A DNA stretch of 43,994 bases from Saccoglossus kowalevskii. Its lineage: Eukaryota > Hemichordata > Enteropneusta > Harrimaniidae. The first letter of the stretch is position 1; each line of letters begins with the position of its first letter. Below the pieces are notes generated by a model. The model had not been told where the DNA came from. It did no database searches and saw nothing but the letters and a program-made list of their open reading frames with translations. Positions 22,620-33,654 of this stretch are shown one piece after another. The position numbers and the translations under genes are program-made. The stretch is taken from positions 26,756-70,749 of the forward strand of contig NW_003153751.1 of assembly GCF_000003605.2 (NCBI RefSeq). The letters are read 5' to 3'.

Positions 22620-23388
22620 GTTTCAGGCATTATATATATATATCACTTTTTCATCATATGTTACCGAGAAAAATTGTGAGATATTGGGATATATGTTTGC
22701 CATAAAAAACAATAGTAATATGCCCCAAAACAGACAAAACATTCTAGCTTCACCGTATTTTATTGATCGAGTACAATGACCCCAAATTTTGTATTTCATT
22801 TTCTTCATTCTTGTAACATTTTTTACATGATACAAAAAATGTATATCATGTATATAAAAATAAAGAAACTGACAATAGTTTGTGTAGCACATTACTCTGA
22901 TAACGCAGACTTTGGCATATCACACAATACATTACACAAGTTATAATCCTCCTTGGCTGTTACTTGCGAACGTATCCACAACACAATCAATATCTATTTC
23001 TCGACGAATGTAGAGGACAGCTAGAGATGTCAATCTCTCTTGCCCCTTTTCAATGTGAAGATCTGCGCTCACACTCACAGCTTGTCACTGAAATGACCGC
23101 AGTTTTTGTAGTAAGACGAATATGTTTGAAAAGTATGTTTCATCGCATACTTTCAGTGCTGAAGCAACGCACTGGAGTAAATTGTTGACTGCGAGATGCT
23201 CTTCGACCTATACAACTCGAGATCGAACAATTTTGCTTTCACTATTGTCCAATAACACAGTCTATACCCACCAATACAATAAGTTGAATACATTTGGCAG
23301 ATTTATAACAGCTTGTCCATTTATAACAACTTTTTTGAATGACAGGCCTGATGCCGCATATAACTTGATGTCACGTGACACACATATT
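22620..23388. other. Non-coding stretch
   Basis: No supported exon. Contains a short TA repeat near 22632. Confidence 0.4.
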
Positions 23389-23553
23389 GCGTAGCTGGTA
23401 TAAAGTCTGACAGATAACAGAAAGATAANNNNNNNNNNNNNNNNNNNNNNNNNNNNNNNNNNNNNNNNNNNNNNNNNNNNNNNNNNNNNNNNNNNNNNNN
23501 NNNNNNNNNNNNNNNGCGTAGCTGGTATAAAGTTGACAGATAACAGAAAGATA
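23389..23553. other. Assembly gap flanked by the same 38-40 bp sequence
   Basis: Ns run from 23429 to 23515 (87 bases). GCGTAGCTGGTATAAAGT...ATAACAGAAAGATA ends immediately left of the gap (23389-23428) and begins again immediately right of it (23516-23553), with a 2-base difference. The gap either hides a tandem repeat or marks an imperfect contig join. Confidence 0.9.
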
Positions 23554-25620
23554 AGCGACATTTTTGTTTTTCCAATTTCATTATGTACTGTTTGTGCGTA
23601 GATTTGCCGCCCCCCCCCCCCATAGTAAGAATTTCCCATTCTTACTCATAGACACATGTTGATTTGTATAGTAGAAGACGATATAACAACTCAATAAAAC
23701 TTCCAAGTACAGCGTCACCAATCTAAACGTCGAACATCGACGTAATTTTGAAAAAAACTATGTTTTTGAACCAGCCTGGAATGCAGAACATCGTGGTATA
23801 TTTATAATATCACGATTATCTGTCTGATAAGACATATGTATTAACTAACATTGCTATAAATACGACATACATTGTCATACAGTTTACATAGAGACCACAG
23901 CCAGCTGACTTGACCACATCTCAACGCTTTACCGCTTCCTCGTCAAAGTTGCGTCATCGTAGATCCATATAATACCCGTCATCTTCACGTTCGCTGGCGA
24001 CTGAATCTGAACACCCCCAACACACAAACGGTGAGTTTTTTTTAGTTTAATTAACTAATAAGGGTAGATATTTTTACCAGCCATGTAAAATCAGAGACAT
24101 AATTCACCGCACAGTGTATATACAGTCGGCGAGTTTTTGATTATAACTAATTAGGATAGACGTTATTTGTCATTTCACGGGATTTAAATGGTAAATATAT
24201 CCAATATACACCTGTTTAAATGAGACAGTGGACAATTATTTGGCTGTGCTGGCAGGTCTTCCAACCTCATACCCATTTCCTAAGCTGGCAAAAATACTAA
24301 AATGCAAACCCATTTTAGGCAGTGTATCGCAAAAATGTACATCTTCTCAGACTATGATTTTTTTACTTCAATTATGTGTGATGTTATTCTTTTCACGCAA
24401 GGCATTTTTTACGCTTTTAGTGAATTTCGAGGAGTTATTTATAATTTCAACAATGTTTTAGGAATGTGTAGATTTGTTTGCAGCACAGCAATATAGGTGC
24501 AATGGCGTAGCTTTGAAGTCGTGGAAAATATCTACCTCGATTGGCTATAGTTTAGATTCTGCCTACCCAAGTAATAATACATTATAGATATTATACAATA
24601 ATATCATGATAACAATGTTGTTTTATGAGTTGCACGATTGCGCATGAACTCAAAAAATTGATCGAGACCGGTCTGAACATTGGTTCAGCTCCGTTCATTT
24701 TGTAGAGATGATACCACCAACTGCACTAACTCGTGCACAAACATACTGTTGGGCATTATGTTGTTCGTAGAACTAAACTTCCTAGAACAGGATTGGAATA
24801 GTAAATTTTGAAATTCACATTAAATCTTATTTGGGCTGCATAGTAGAATCCCTGGTTGATCGTCTACGGGTGATGTCACCCGCCTACTGTGTGGCGAGAT
24901 GTGAAACTAATATCTGTAGTTTGCGTTGTTTCTATTAGCTATGCGGATAACTTGACATCTGTACAAAAATTAATCCCGACCTCTGATCGATTGTTACTTT
25001 ACGGCGATGTAAATTCCTTGGAAATAACTTTCAATGGATACTGTTTATGTATCGTGCGATTGGTAGGCCCATTAGCTGTATTCATCTCAGCGGATCTTAC
25101 GATTTTGTACGGTCGTGCCGTGAACTAGTTTCGTTACGGCGTCAGAATGCCATTTTTATCCTCTACACTGTGCATTATCACAATATCCTACACTTTTATT
25201 GTATACCCTTAACTTCCGGTAGCAGGATGTTCTCTCTCGGAGGGCAGTCAAATATTCGGTCGAACGGCTTCGCCGAAATTGCGCATGTAAACTTGACAAG
25301 CGAATATATAGATTGTTATTTTCATGGTGGTTTGAGTACCGGGTGTAGTTTCGCGTATTTCGTCACCAGTGACCTCGACATGATGTCATTCTCCGCCCGT
25401 GAAGTAGATGATTCGGGCCAATGCAATGTTAATACATGGTGATACGTTTTTCATGAAAGAAATTAATATCACAATGCACATTTAATAGCAGCTATATGAA
25501 TTTTTCAAAATTGCTTTAGTGTTCAAATACATTCACAAGTCCTTTATAATGCCAAGGGCAAACTTTCTTTCTTAATGGCATTGTGTTACTTCCGTCAGCA
25601 TGAAATGACCAGCGCTTCAA
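23554..25620. other. Non-coding stretch
   Basis: A poly-C run lies at 23610-23621. AACACACAAACGGTGAGTTTT near 24030 contains a good donor sequence but no coding exon can be attached. The 131-codon frame at 25047-25442 has no recognised motif. Confidence 0.4.
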
Positions 25621-25629
25621 AATTCATTT

Positions 25630-25995
25630 TCCCGAGTGCAGTTTTTGTCAAGCCGATCAGGCGTTCTCAAAAACTCCCTTGCCTGGGAGCTCGTTTAGGT
25701 ATGACCATCCACGTTAACTGTATTTTCAGCGAGAAGTTTAGGTGATGACAATGGTTTATGCAATTCGTGGATGCCGCCAAATAAGTCGATGCGTTATCGG
25801 AATCGCCTTGCTGCAAATCGTCGAAAGCTAACATGAACGAATGCCCTGACAGGTCGGGTACAAGTTCCAAGTGTACACTGCGGGTTACCGCACATGTGAA
25901 CAAACTTACACAATGCACCGATAAAATCAACCCCGGTGACAGTCACACGGTATTTCAGAACCGGCGCGTCTTATCACGCTGCTATCAGGGGTAAA
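25630..25995 (-). pseudogene. BEL/Pao retrotransposon integrase fragment
   Basis: The minus strand contains VTGVDFIGALC, then in another frame CVSLFTCAVTRSVHLELVPD followed by LSGHSFMLAF, and then FRRFAARR in a third frame. The order (GVDFxGPL, then LFTCAVTRAVHLE, then FRRFxARRG) is that of the integrase core of BEL/Pao elements. At least two frame shifts and internal stops make it a fossil. Neighbouring sequence up to 27.3 kb shares short words with it and may include LTR remnants. Confidence 0.75.
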
Positions 25996-26633
25996 ATCTT
26001 CTACCTGGGGTTCTCCACACTTGTCAGGGGGAAATCTCGTCTCGTCTCTCTATCGCGTCCCCTTGAGGTACGGGATCGGGAATGTCACTTTTACCTTACA
26101 GTCAAATAAGACACGCACAACGAAATACGTTTCAACTCTCGTCTTAGTCGATCAGTCGAGCACTCTATAAGACACAGCGCCCTGTGGAAAAAATCCCCAA
26201 GACTCTCTTAGACTGCGTCAACACTCGCCCCAAGGCTCTCCAGGACTGGACCACGACTCTCAGGACTGCACTCTCTCTACTGCGTCTATCGTGATGTGCT
26301 CCCCAAGACCAACTCAAACTCTCTTTATTCATTTTCAAAACTCTAACCAATTACAATGCAGTAAAAAGATTCTAGGGCGTAACCTTCAATCATAAAGCCA
26401 ATCACACTAAGTACTGAATACGTCATATCTTTTGATTAATCGTTCACTACATTAATAACTATGAATATAAACTGTCAGAATCGCGACGGTTATCTGGTAA
26501 TTAGTTCCAAATCACCGAGCCAAGTTCCGTCCAAAACTTCAAATAGGCCTAAACGATGACAGACATAACACAGCAATTCGCTCGTAATCAACTAATTAAG
26601 TCGGTTAACAGATACGCAAAAACAAATTCATGA

Positions 26634-26754
26634 CACTGCATACATTTGGTTATTTGTCTAGTTTAGTAGATGCTCGGGTGTTACATTTCCCACGCTTAAG
26701 GTTTATATATGCAATGTAATGTGAGAAAGCCTACCCGCATGGCGCAAACATGAC
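26634..26754. repeat. Direct repeat, possible LTR remnant, copy 1
   Basis: About 120 bp with TGTTACATTTCCCACGCTTA in the middle, repeated at 27168-27277. TGTTA starts are common in BEL LTRs, and the integrase fossil lies nearby, so an LTR relic is possible. Confidence 0.6.
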
Positions 26755-27167
26755 ATCGGTATTTTCCTGAACCATTAAGTTGTAAGGTCATAACGATTTG
26801 AAATATATGCATATCCTAATTTGATTCGTGTCTTCTAAGTTTCTCGTTTGGGTGTCCTCGCGGCGTCTTCACCGGTGGTCTAGTGTGTGTCGCGATGTCT
26901 TCTTCTGCGTTGTCTTGATTGAGTAGGTGTATCGCGATACCCTCACCGTCGAACGCTAAAAACATTTCCCACCACCAAGGGGTCCATTAGATCTTGAGAC
27001 CGAACACCAAAATCATTCACACGCAGTCAGTTGTGTATCATTACAAGTAGAATCTTTAATTGCCAACATCTATCAACATCATCGCTCCACTCCAAAACCC
27101 CGACCTCCAATCTCTCTTTTAACCCCCGTTATCGATGCCAATTTACAGCTGCGGTCGCGTCTTATCA

Positions 27168-27277
27168 CACTGCATAAATTTGGTTATTTGTCTAATTTAG
27201 TAGGTGCGTGGGTGTTACATTTCCCACGCTTAAGGTTTAGATATGCAATGTAATGTGAGAAATGGCGCAAACATGAC
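27168..27277. repeat. Direct repeat, possible LTR remnant, copy 2
   Basis: Second copy, same orientation, with a deletion of about 10 bp before ATGGCGCAAACATGAC. Confidence 0.6.
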
Positions 27278-28144
27278 AATATAGTCAGTTGCACCGTAAG
27301 CTTGCATCTGCGAAAATATGTAATTCACAATATTTATTCAAGCTATTCGTGGTTTCCATAGTTCTTGCACAAACAATTTTGCTTTAACAGTTACTGGCGA
27401 CAAGATCCCTAACACAACTAACAGTTTCGCTGCCGGTTACCGGTAGACAAAAGTTTAACATTACTGTAAAAACCTGCATGCTTCACCGGCAGTGGTTGAC
27501 CCGGAGACGTAAACATATAAATCATTGCGTAGTAGGTGCCATACAGTTAGATTGAATATGAATATTACTGCTTCACTGTAAATCAAGTAGCGGTGGACCT
27601 TCAAAATTGGATTGTCATTAGCTTTGCAACTACCGTCATATACTATACGTCACGTATTGGTGTTGGTGTTGTTTCGGAGTTCTTTTTTACTGGATGATGG
27701 GATGAATAATGTCCTGATTCGGTATCATCTTCAATTTCTATTTCAATTTATTGTAAGTGTTTTCTAATTAAGCGATCGTTCATTTGAATAAGTTCAGGCG
27801 TTAATTAGTAGGTAGTGGAGCATGATCACTCTTCCAATGTAACTTGGCAATAAATTTGTTACCTTCTCTGCGCAGATGAGTAGTAGAATATTGTTTATTC
27901 TGTTCATGATTGTTAGTAGTAATAATATCATAACACACTGGACTCAATGTCACAGAAACGGCAAAGTGACTAGTCTAGTTGCGTGTTTATATTTACTTGA
28001 TCAATGTCAGCAGGGTTTGTTCTCATTGACGACGACGTCATCGACGAGACTGGGGGAATGTCGTTCAGAAGTTTCACATACATTGTAGACATGTTTCCGC
28101 GAAATCGGATGCAATAAACGCGACCATATTGTTTGATGATAAAA
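27278..28144. other. Non-coding stretch upstream of the exon array
   Basis: No start exon or promoter for the downstream gene could be argued. The boundary at 28145 is abrupt: array homology begins there in the middle of a type A exon. Confidence 0.4.
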
Positions 28145-28172
28145 AGCAAAGTACCAGACACAATGGCAACTG
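28145..28172 (+). pseudogene. Type A exon, copy A0, 5' part missing
   Basis: Only the last 28 nt of the 114-nt type A exon remain (AGCAAAGTACCAGACACAATG...), followed by the GTAAGAAATATTC donor and the typical intron. Over 126 bp the copy is identical to the A2 unit (31629-31754) apart from one base. The acceptor and first three quarters of the exon are absent, so it cannot be spliced in as a normal A exon. Confidence 0.7.
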
Positions 28173-28270
28173 GTAAGAAATATTCAAATATGCCATTTGC
28201 ACGCCAAGCCCTAATACAGTGTATGAAATATGCTGTGCTGTTGTCAAAAGTAATCACAATTGTTGCCCAT

Positions 28271-29437
28271 TGTCACGAGGTCACGGGATCAAATATTACC
28301 CCAAAATATCAAAAAGTATACAATACTTTTACCACCTCGTGTGCGGTTCTTAACCAATATAAAATTACACAATTCGTGCAACACAGGTATAATTTAGACT
28401 GATGGGCTCCAGTAGAGTTCAATATAACTATATGCACATACATTTTGTATAAGCAGCAATAATGCACACCAGCCAATCTTACACATACAACACTACACAT
28501 GAATTACGTGAAACCATAGTTTATTTGACACACAAAACATATGCTTGCTACAGTTCTCTCCGTCGGTATCGTCCGCCCCTGCAGAGGTTCAGCACAACAC
28601 GCGGCCCTCACCACGCACCAACGCAACTATATTATTGGTAAGAGGAGAGGGTTACGAAATTTCGCACTGTAGACACTACAGCAAAGTCGGTAACGACCCT
28701 ACGAATAGGGGAGGAACGGCGTACCCTACTAGTCACGTAAATCAGTGCCATGCACTCCTGAAATGTTACATATTAAAATAAACTGGCCAGGAAAATAACA
28801 ATTTTAGAAATTAACAAGATAATATAATAACTCAAAGCCCAAGATTAACTAGTGTGTGTGTAGGAATGTGTGAACAGTGTCAGTCGGCGGCGTCGCCCGG
28901 TGAATTATAAGAAGCCAGCAACAGTAGTTAGCGACTTGAACTCTACCTTCTCATCCACAGCGCCAAGGCTTCCTTCCCGGTTAGACTTCAGACTGATGTT
29001 CAACGCCGGGTTCGATTATGGTAGTATGTGGTGGCCCTGTTCGCCGCTTCCAGGGTCGTACAAAGCGTGGATCGTTGGTCACGATCTCCAGCAGCAGCAA
29101 CAACCCAGCACCACGCTGTCTCAGTCTTTAAATACCATGCCATCATGTGGCTAATTGTGTCAATCACTAATTGGTCTTCGACACCTGTTCATCACACAGA
29201 TACTCGTCCAGCAGTGTACAGGTGCGACTTCGAGGTCACATAACAGGTACTTTCTGTACGTGTAGTGTCAAATGCGGCTACCTACTGGGCTATAAAACCT
29301 ATCTCTGGGCTGTTATCAATTTATACTATAACAATGAATTAATAAATACAAAATTACATCTTGCGTGTATAACGCATAATAACAAGTGTGTCTATTTAAT
29401 AATACAGTTTCTGGTATGATTCAAACACCTCATGATA
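28271..29437. mobile_element. 1167-bp insertion with 5-bp target duplication, likely solo LTR
   Basis: The A-unit intron reads GTTGCCCAT at 28262-28270 and resumes at CCCATATAGCG (29438), whereas the uninterrupted copy at 31745-31760 has a single CCCAT. CCCAT is therefore a 5-bp target-site duplication. The insertion starts TGTCACGAGG and ends CCTCATGATA, inverted at 8 of 10 positions, and contains TATAAAA at about 29292. TG-start, inverted ends and a 5-bp duplication fit a solo LTR (Gypsy-like), with a DNA transposon as the alternative. Open frames inside (28545-28781, 28870-29154) show no recognised domain. Confidence 0.75.
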
Positions 29438-29690
29438 CCCATATAGCGTTGACCTTAATTAAAGTTTAATTTTTGTCTTATTTAGGGTTAGACCATTTAA
29501 AAACTCTGGAATGGCTGAATTAAAAAATCATGGAAATAAAATCCTACAGGTATCAATAACACAACCAAATTTCCGGACTCCTATTTCTCAGGGAAACCAT
29601 TACACACAGACACAATAAAACATGCAGTGAATTATCAATAAAAAAATAGCACACATTTATTTGAAGAAAAAAAAAGGATTTTGTATTTTT
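29438..29690 (+). repeat. Array unit remainder (intron after A0)
   Basis: Homologous to the intron that follows the other A exons (CATTAATTAAAGTTTTATTT, ACTCTGGAATGGC..., CACAGACACAATAAAACATG). It continues the unit broken by the 28271-29437 insertion and leads directly into A1. Confidence 0.75.
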
Positions 29691-29727
29691 CTCTAATCAA
29701 GTTCTGTTTTTATTTTGATAAATCCAG

Positions 29728-29841
29728 TTACACATAGCATGGCAATTAGAAAAAATGGGACAGGAGGGAAAGCAAAGACTACAACTGCAACAAAGAAGAC
29801 AGCTGCTACAAAGAGCAAAGTACCAGACACAATGGAAACTG
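29728..29841 (+). CDS. Type A exon, copy A1 (38 codons, phase 1-1)
   Basis: Acceptor GATAAATCCAG, donor GTAAGAAAT, 114 nt. Reads THSMAIRKNGTGGKAKTTTA, then TKKTAATKSKVPDTMET, leaving one base of the next codon. It is Lys/Thr-rich, hydrophilic and probably disordered. It has an in-frame ATG at 29739, so it could in principle also serve as a first coding exon. Same length and frame as A2, A3 and A4. It belongs to the array that precedes the ZU5 exon on the same strand. No database family is recognised. Confidence 0.55.
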
Positions 29842-30249
29842 GTAAGAAATTTTCAAATATGTCACTTGCACGCCAATCCGTAATACAGTGTAACAGTGTA
29901 TGGAATATATGCTGGGATGTTAGCAAAACTAATCAGAATTGTTGTCACATATAGTAGTGACATTAATTAAAGTTTTATTTTATCTTATTAAGGGCAGGCC
30001 ATTAGAAACTCTGGAATGGCAGAATTAAACAAAATCATGGAAATAAAGTCCTACAGGGATCAATAATAAAACCAAATTTCTGCACTCCTATTTCTTTGGA
30101 TAAAACATTACACACAGACACAATAAAACATGTAGTGAATTATCAATAAAAAAATAGCACAATTTTATTTGAAGAAAAAAAAATATTTTGTATAGTTTTT
30201 CTGCCATCTCTCATTTACAAAATATAAAAGTGTTTACAACTACTTAGTT

Positions 30250-30981
30250 AGTCCCTGTTTCAGGCGCAGCCTGAAAGACGGACCATCAATTCTTATTTCA
30301 ATTTTCTGTCTGTGACATCTCTAACATTTTCTCAGAAATGCTGCAGCAGGTTGATGAACAAGTCTCTGCCGAATATGCACGTAATTTTTTTTACAGATCT
30401 TAAAATCCTACGTGGGTCTTTTTCATGATTTTCATCCAAAATTACCACTCCCTGCTGCACTGACAGAGCAACTGAGCATGGTCAGAATAAATAATTACCT
30501 TAGATTGTAATGCTAGGGTTTTTAGGGATGTCATGACCTGGTCATGACCTTGATCTGAACCAATGACAGATGGGTCGTACCATTACCAATTTCAGTGGAA
30601 AAATGTAGAGGGGTGTCAGGGCTACATTTTGATGGGAATTATAGTGGTGATACTGAAACAAACCCAGGTCCTGGTAATATACAAAGATCTGAATTAACAA
30701 AGAAGTCAAGTTGTTATTAAAGGTACATCAATGTTTACTCAGATTTATGAATGCAGTTTCTTGAGCATGTATGAGACATAGTTTGGTTGCACTTGTGTAC
30801 TCTGAGATTTTGGACCGGATCAATGAAAGTTTTCAGTTATCTGATTAAGGGAAATCACTTTATGATGAGTTGTACCCACATAGAGTACATATTAATTCAA
30901 TTGTTTGCAATGTTCCATGTATCATTTTAACACGAGTATCTTATAATTAAATAAAGGGGACTGTGACATTCATGTCTTGTT
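30250..30981. mobile_element. About 0.73-kb insertion inside the array unit
   Basis: The other units read ACTTAGTTCAAGCTGTG without interruption. Here ACTTAGTT (to 30249) and GAAGCTGTG (from 30982) are separated by 732 bp. The left end carries an imperfect hairpin (GTCCCTGTTTCAGGC/GCCTGAAAGACGGAC). The segment includes the 2A-like peptide at 30646-30672, which points to a 5' LINE fragment, but no clean target duplication was found. Confidence 0.5.
30646..30672 (+). other. 2A-like motif GDTETNPGP
   Basis: An open stretch without an ATG reads GLHFDGNYSGDTETNPGP and stops 14 residues later. It matches the D-x-E-x-N-P-G-P consensus of 2A ribosome-skipping peptides, known at the N-terminus of some LINE ORFs in marine invertebrates. 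It is best explained as a relic of such an element. Confidence 0.5.
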
Positions 30982-31195
30982 GAAGCTGTGTATAATATCA
31001 TTCCATTGTTTCAGTCAATGCGACATAAACATTTCTTTTATTTTACTTCATTTGTGTTCTGGTGGTAGTTACATTTTCTCTTTTAAACATAGCTTTACTA
31101 GAATATGTTTTTAATTAGTGACATTGTATTGTGTTCAATTTGTTGGTATAATATTATACACGTTTACAATTGATTTGAATATCTTTCAATACTAG

Positions 31196-31264
31196 GTGCA
31201 CTACTCACAGCAAAGCGCAAAAGGAAATGTAATGAAGACCAGTCTCTGGAACAGGAAGTAGCTG
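31196..31264 (+). CDS. Type B exon, copy B1 (23 codons, phase 1-1)
   Basis: Acceptor CTTTCAATACTAG, donor GTATGTTTATT, 69 nt. Enters and leaves in phase 1; reads ALLTAKRKRKCNEDQSLEQE then VA. The KRKRK cluster resembles a monopartite nuclear localisation signal (inference). It lies between A1 and A2 in the array preceding the ZU5 exon. Intact copies B3 and B4 keep the same length and frame. Confidence 0.6.
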
Positions 31265-31542
31265 GTATGTTTATTCCACTTTTATTGTGTGTAATCTTGT
31301 CATTATATAGATATCAAGCCCAAATAGTTCATAGTAACATGTTAAAAGAATTCTGTGTACATTCATTTGTTTTATAATCCAAAATATTCACTGTGTCTAC
31401 AGATTAATTATTGCTATTTAGTAACCATAATGCATTTTTGGGCCACGTACAGTAGTTATAATTTTACAAAATTTGTGTAGATATATTTACGAGAAACAGT
31501 GCACTTTTCTCCAATAATTTTTTTTTATTTTGATAAATCCAG

Positions 31543-31656
31543 TTACCCGTAGCATGACAAGTGAAAAAAATGGGACAGGAGGGAAAGCAAAGACTACAAC
31601 TGTAACAAAAAAGACAGCTGTGACAAAGAGCAAAGTACCAGACACAATGGAAACTG
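31543..31656 (+). CDS. Type A exon, copy A2 (38 codons, phase 1-1)
   Basis: Acceptor GATAAATCCAG, donor GTAAGAAATATTC, 114 nt. Reads TRSMTSEKNGTGGKAKTTTV then TKKTAVTKSKVPDTMET. It is the last array exon before the ZU5 exon; its phase-1 end joins the phase-1 start of the exon at 32507 to give ...MET-E-TPATK. The protein segment would be a basic Thr/Lys-rich linker. Lys and Thr codons dominate, which explains why the antisense frame looks hydrophobic. Confidence 0.6.
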
Positions 31657-32506
31657 GTAAGAAATATTCAAATATGCCATTTGCACGCCAAGCCCTAATA
31701 CAGTGTATGAAATATGCTGTGCTGTTGTCAAAAGTAATCACAATTGTTGCCCATATAGCGGTGACATTAATTAAAGTTTTATTTTATCTTATTAAACTCT
31801 GGAATGGCAGAATTAAAAAAATCATGGAAATAAAATCCTACAGGTATCACTAACAGAACGAAATTTCTGCACTCATATCTCTCAGGGAAAACATTACACA
31901 CAGTATTTTAAAAAAATGATGTGAATAAAAAAAATATTTTTGGATAGTTTTTCGCCAACTTATTTGTGTTGAAATTTATTGAAATCAGACCACTGGCACA
32001 AAGTACTTCCCTCCAAGATTATCTTCACCAAATCTCATAGTTAATAACTCATTTATTTAAAAATTTAACCGGTATAACAAATCTTCTGTTAAAAGCTAAT
32101 AATATCACCCCTGGGTTTGTCGTTCTAAATAACCTGTGGACTCGTTATTATGATATTACATAACTGCACTCTACTTTTCAAATAATTGTTTGTATGAAAC
32201 AACAGCTCACAGTTAAGAACCAATCAGATCACTGGGGTTAACACTAGTTTCAATTACCGGTTATATACAATCTTATGACATCGAATGAGTCAAACAATGT
32301 CATCAAAACTGATATTGCCTATGACCTTTAAAATAATGGGTAAAACATCGGATGAAAACTGTTATAATTTTTGTAAGTTCAAATGCAAAGGTCCACGTTT
32401 TCAAATTTGAACAACCCAATATAATATGAAAAGAATAGTCTGGCTGTTCATTGACATTACTTGAATGTTTAATGTGTGTGTGTATTTGTGTGTTTTTTTT
32501 CTACAG
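31657..32506. other. Intron between array and ZU5 exon
   Basis: The first 270 bases are typical array-unit intron and the rest is unique. It ends in a TG-repeat and a polypyrimidine tract (GTTTTTTTTCTACAG). Confidence 0.6.
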
Positions 32507-33123
32507 AAACTCCTGCTACAAAATATCCTTATGTCATTGATAGATCCGATGTATCTGACTTGCCAGACTTCAAACCATCCTTCGACAGGAGATATGTCGC
32601 AGGAATGTTTGATATCAATGGAGGTAGCTTGATTTTACCAGATACAGGAGTGAAACTCTACATACCAAAAGGTGCCATAAAGAAAGGAATCAAGCAACCT
32701 GTTTTTATTTGCGTGACTGACGAGAAGCAATACCAGGTTCCTCTGAAAACAAATGAAGTTGCCCTAACACCAACTGTATTCTGTGGTCCAAATGTTCTGA
32801 AATTTCAGACATACATATATTTAACACTACCACACCAAGCAAAATCAATTGACAATGTCGGTGACTTTAACATTCTATTTACGCCCACTGATATTGATAA
32901 AAATACGGCCTGGGAAAAATACATCGATGTACAGAAAGTCATCTCTAGTGATACCATTACGCTGCTCATTAATCATTTCACTGGGTTTGGGGTTACGGGG
33001 AAAAAGGCGATTAAAAAACAGTCAACACCAAAAAAGAAGTACATAAAGGTCTATCCATATATTCAAAAATGTGTGGATGAAATGAAGTTAAGAGTCCATT
33101 GTATACATCCAGATATGGGTTGG
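32507..33123 (+). CDS. ZU5 domain exon and start of UPA
   Basis: 617 nt, acceptor TTTTCTACAG, donor GTAAGT, phase 1 in and 0 out. Begins ETPATKYPYVIDRSDVSDLP. The ZU5 signature starts about 45 residues in: GGSLILPDTGVKLYIPKGAI, close to the GGxLxxPxTGVxLxIPxGAI of UNC5. Follow P-T-V-F-C-G-P, the FNILFTPTD strand and INHFTGFGV at the domain end (HFT at 32974-32982). The last part, KVYPYIQKCVDEMKLRVHCI, is the first UPA strand pair (compare the LRVYC of UNC5). ZU5 domains bind partners or, in the FIIND subset, self-cleave at a His-Phe-Ser site. Here the third residue is Thr. The whole ZU5 in one exon shows no break. Confidence 0.9.
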
Positions 33124-33299
33124 GTAAGTAAATGTCTTGTATTGCTAATGTGACTAAAGAATCATTGTTAGAGGTGGGCGTCCCATACATGGAATATATT
33201 TGTTTTTGCCTGTAATGTGAAAGGAATGTGTTATAACAATTATGTACGTAGCATTGTTGTCGTCGTCATTGTTGTTTTTGTTGTAGTAGTTGATGTAAT

Positions 33300-33434
33300 T
33301 ATACTACACTGCACTGCACTAAACTAAACTACACTACACTGCACTACGTACACTGCACTGCACTGCACTGCACTGCACTGCACTACACTACACTACACTA
33401 CACTACACTACACTACACTACACTACACTACACC
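33300..33434. repeat. (CACTG)n/(CACTA)n pentanucleotide microsatellite
   Basis: Alternating blocks of CACTG and CACTA repeats within the intron after the ZU5 exon. Confidence 0.9.
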
Positions 33435-33654
33435 ACTTATGGTGTAATTCACTATTTTTTAACAATCAGGATTTGCTAATTTTTGCACTTCTTGATTTTC
33501 ATGTTGTTCTTGGGATCATCTGCTAGCATACAGTTGTGGTTCAGGCCTTGATATTAGTTTGCAGATACTAATTTCCATTTTTTTCTATTTGTGTAATGCT
33601 TTGAGGCAAATGATTTCTAACTAACCTAATAATCAGTTTCATTTTTAATAACAG

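Noticed and set aside
25047-25442. 131-codon plus-strand open frame
   Set aside because: No recognisable motif, no conservation signal available, and neighbouring sequence is transposon-derived.
29693-29926. Antisense open frames with hydrophobic stretches over A exons (also 31487-31741, 41752-41946, 42683-42961)
   Set aside because: They mirror the Lys/Thr codons of the type A exon (AAA/AAG read as Phe/Leu, ACA as Cys/Val on the other strand). The plus strand has the splice sites and frame conservation.
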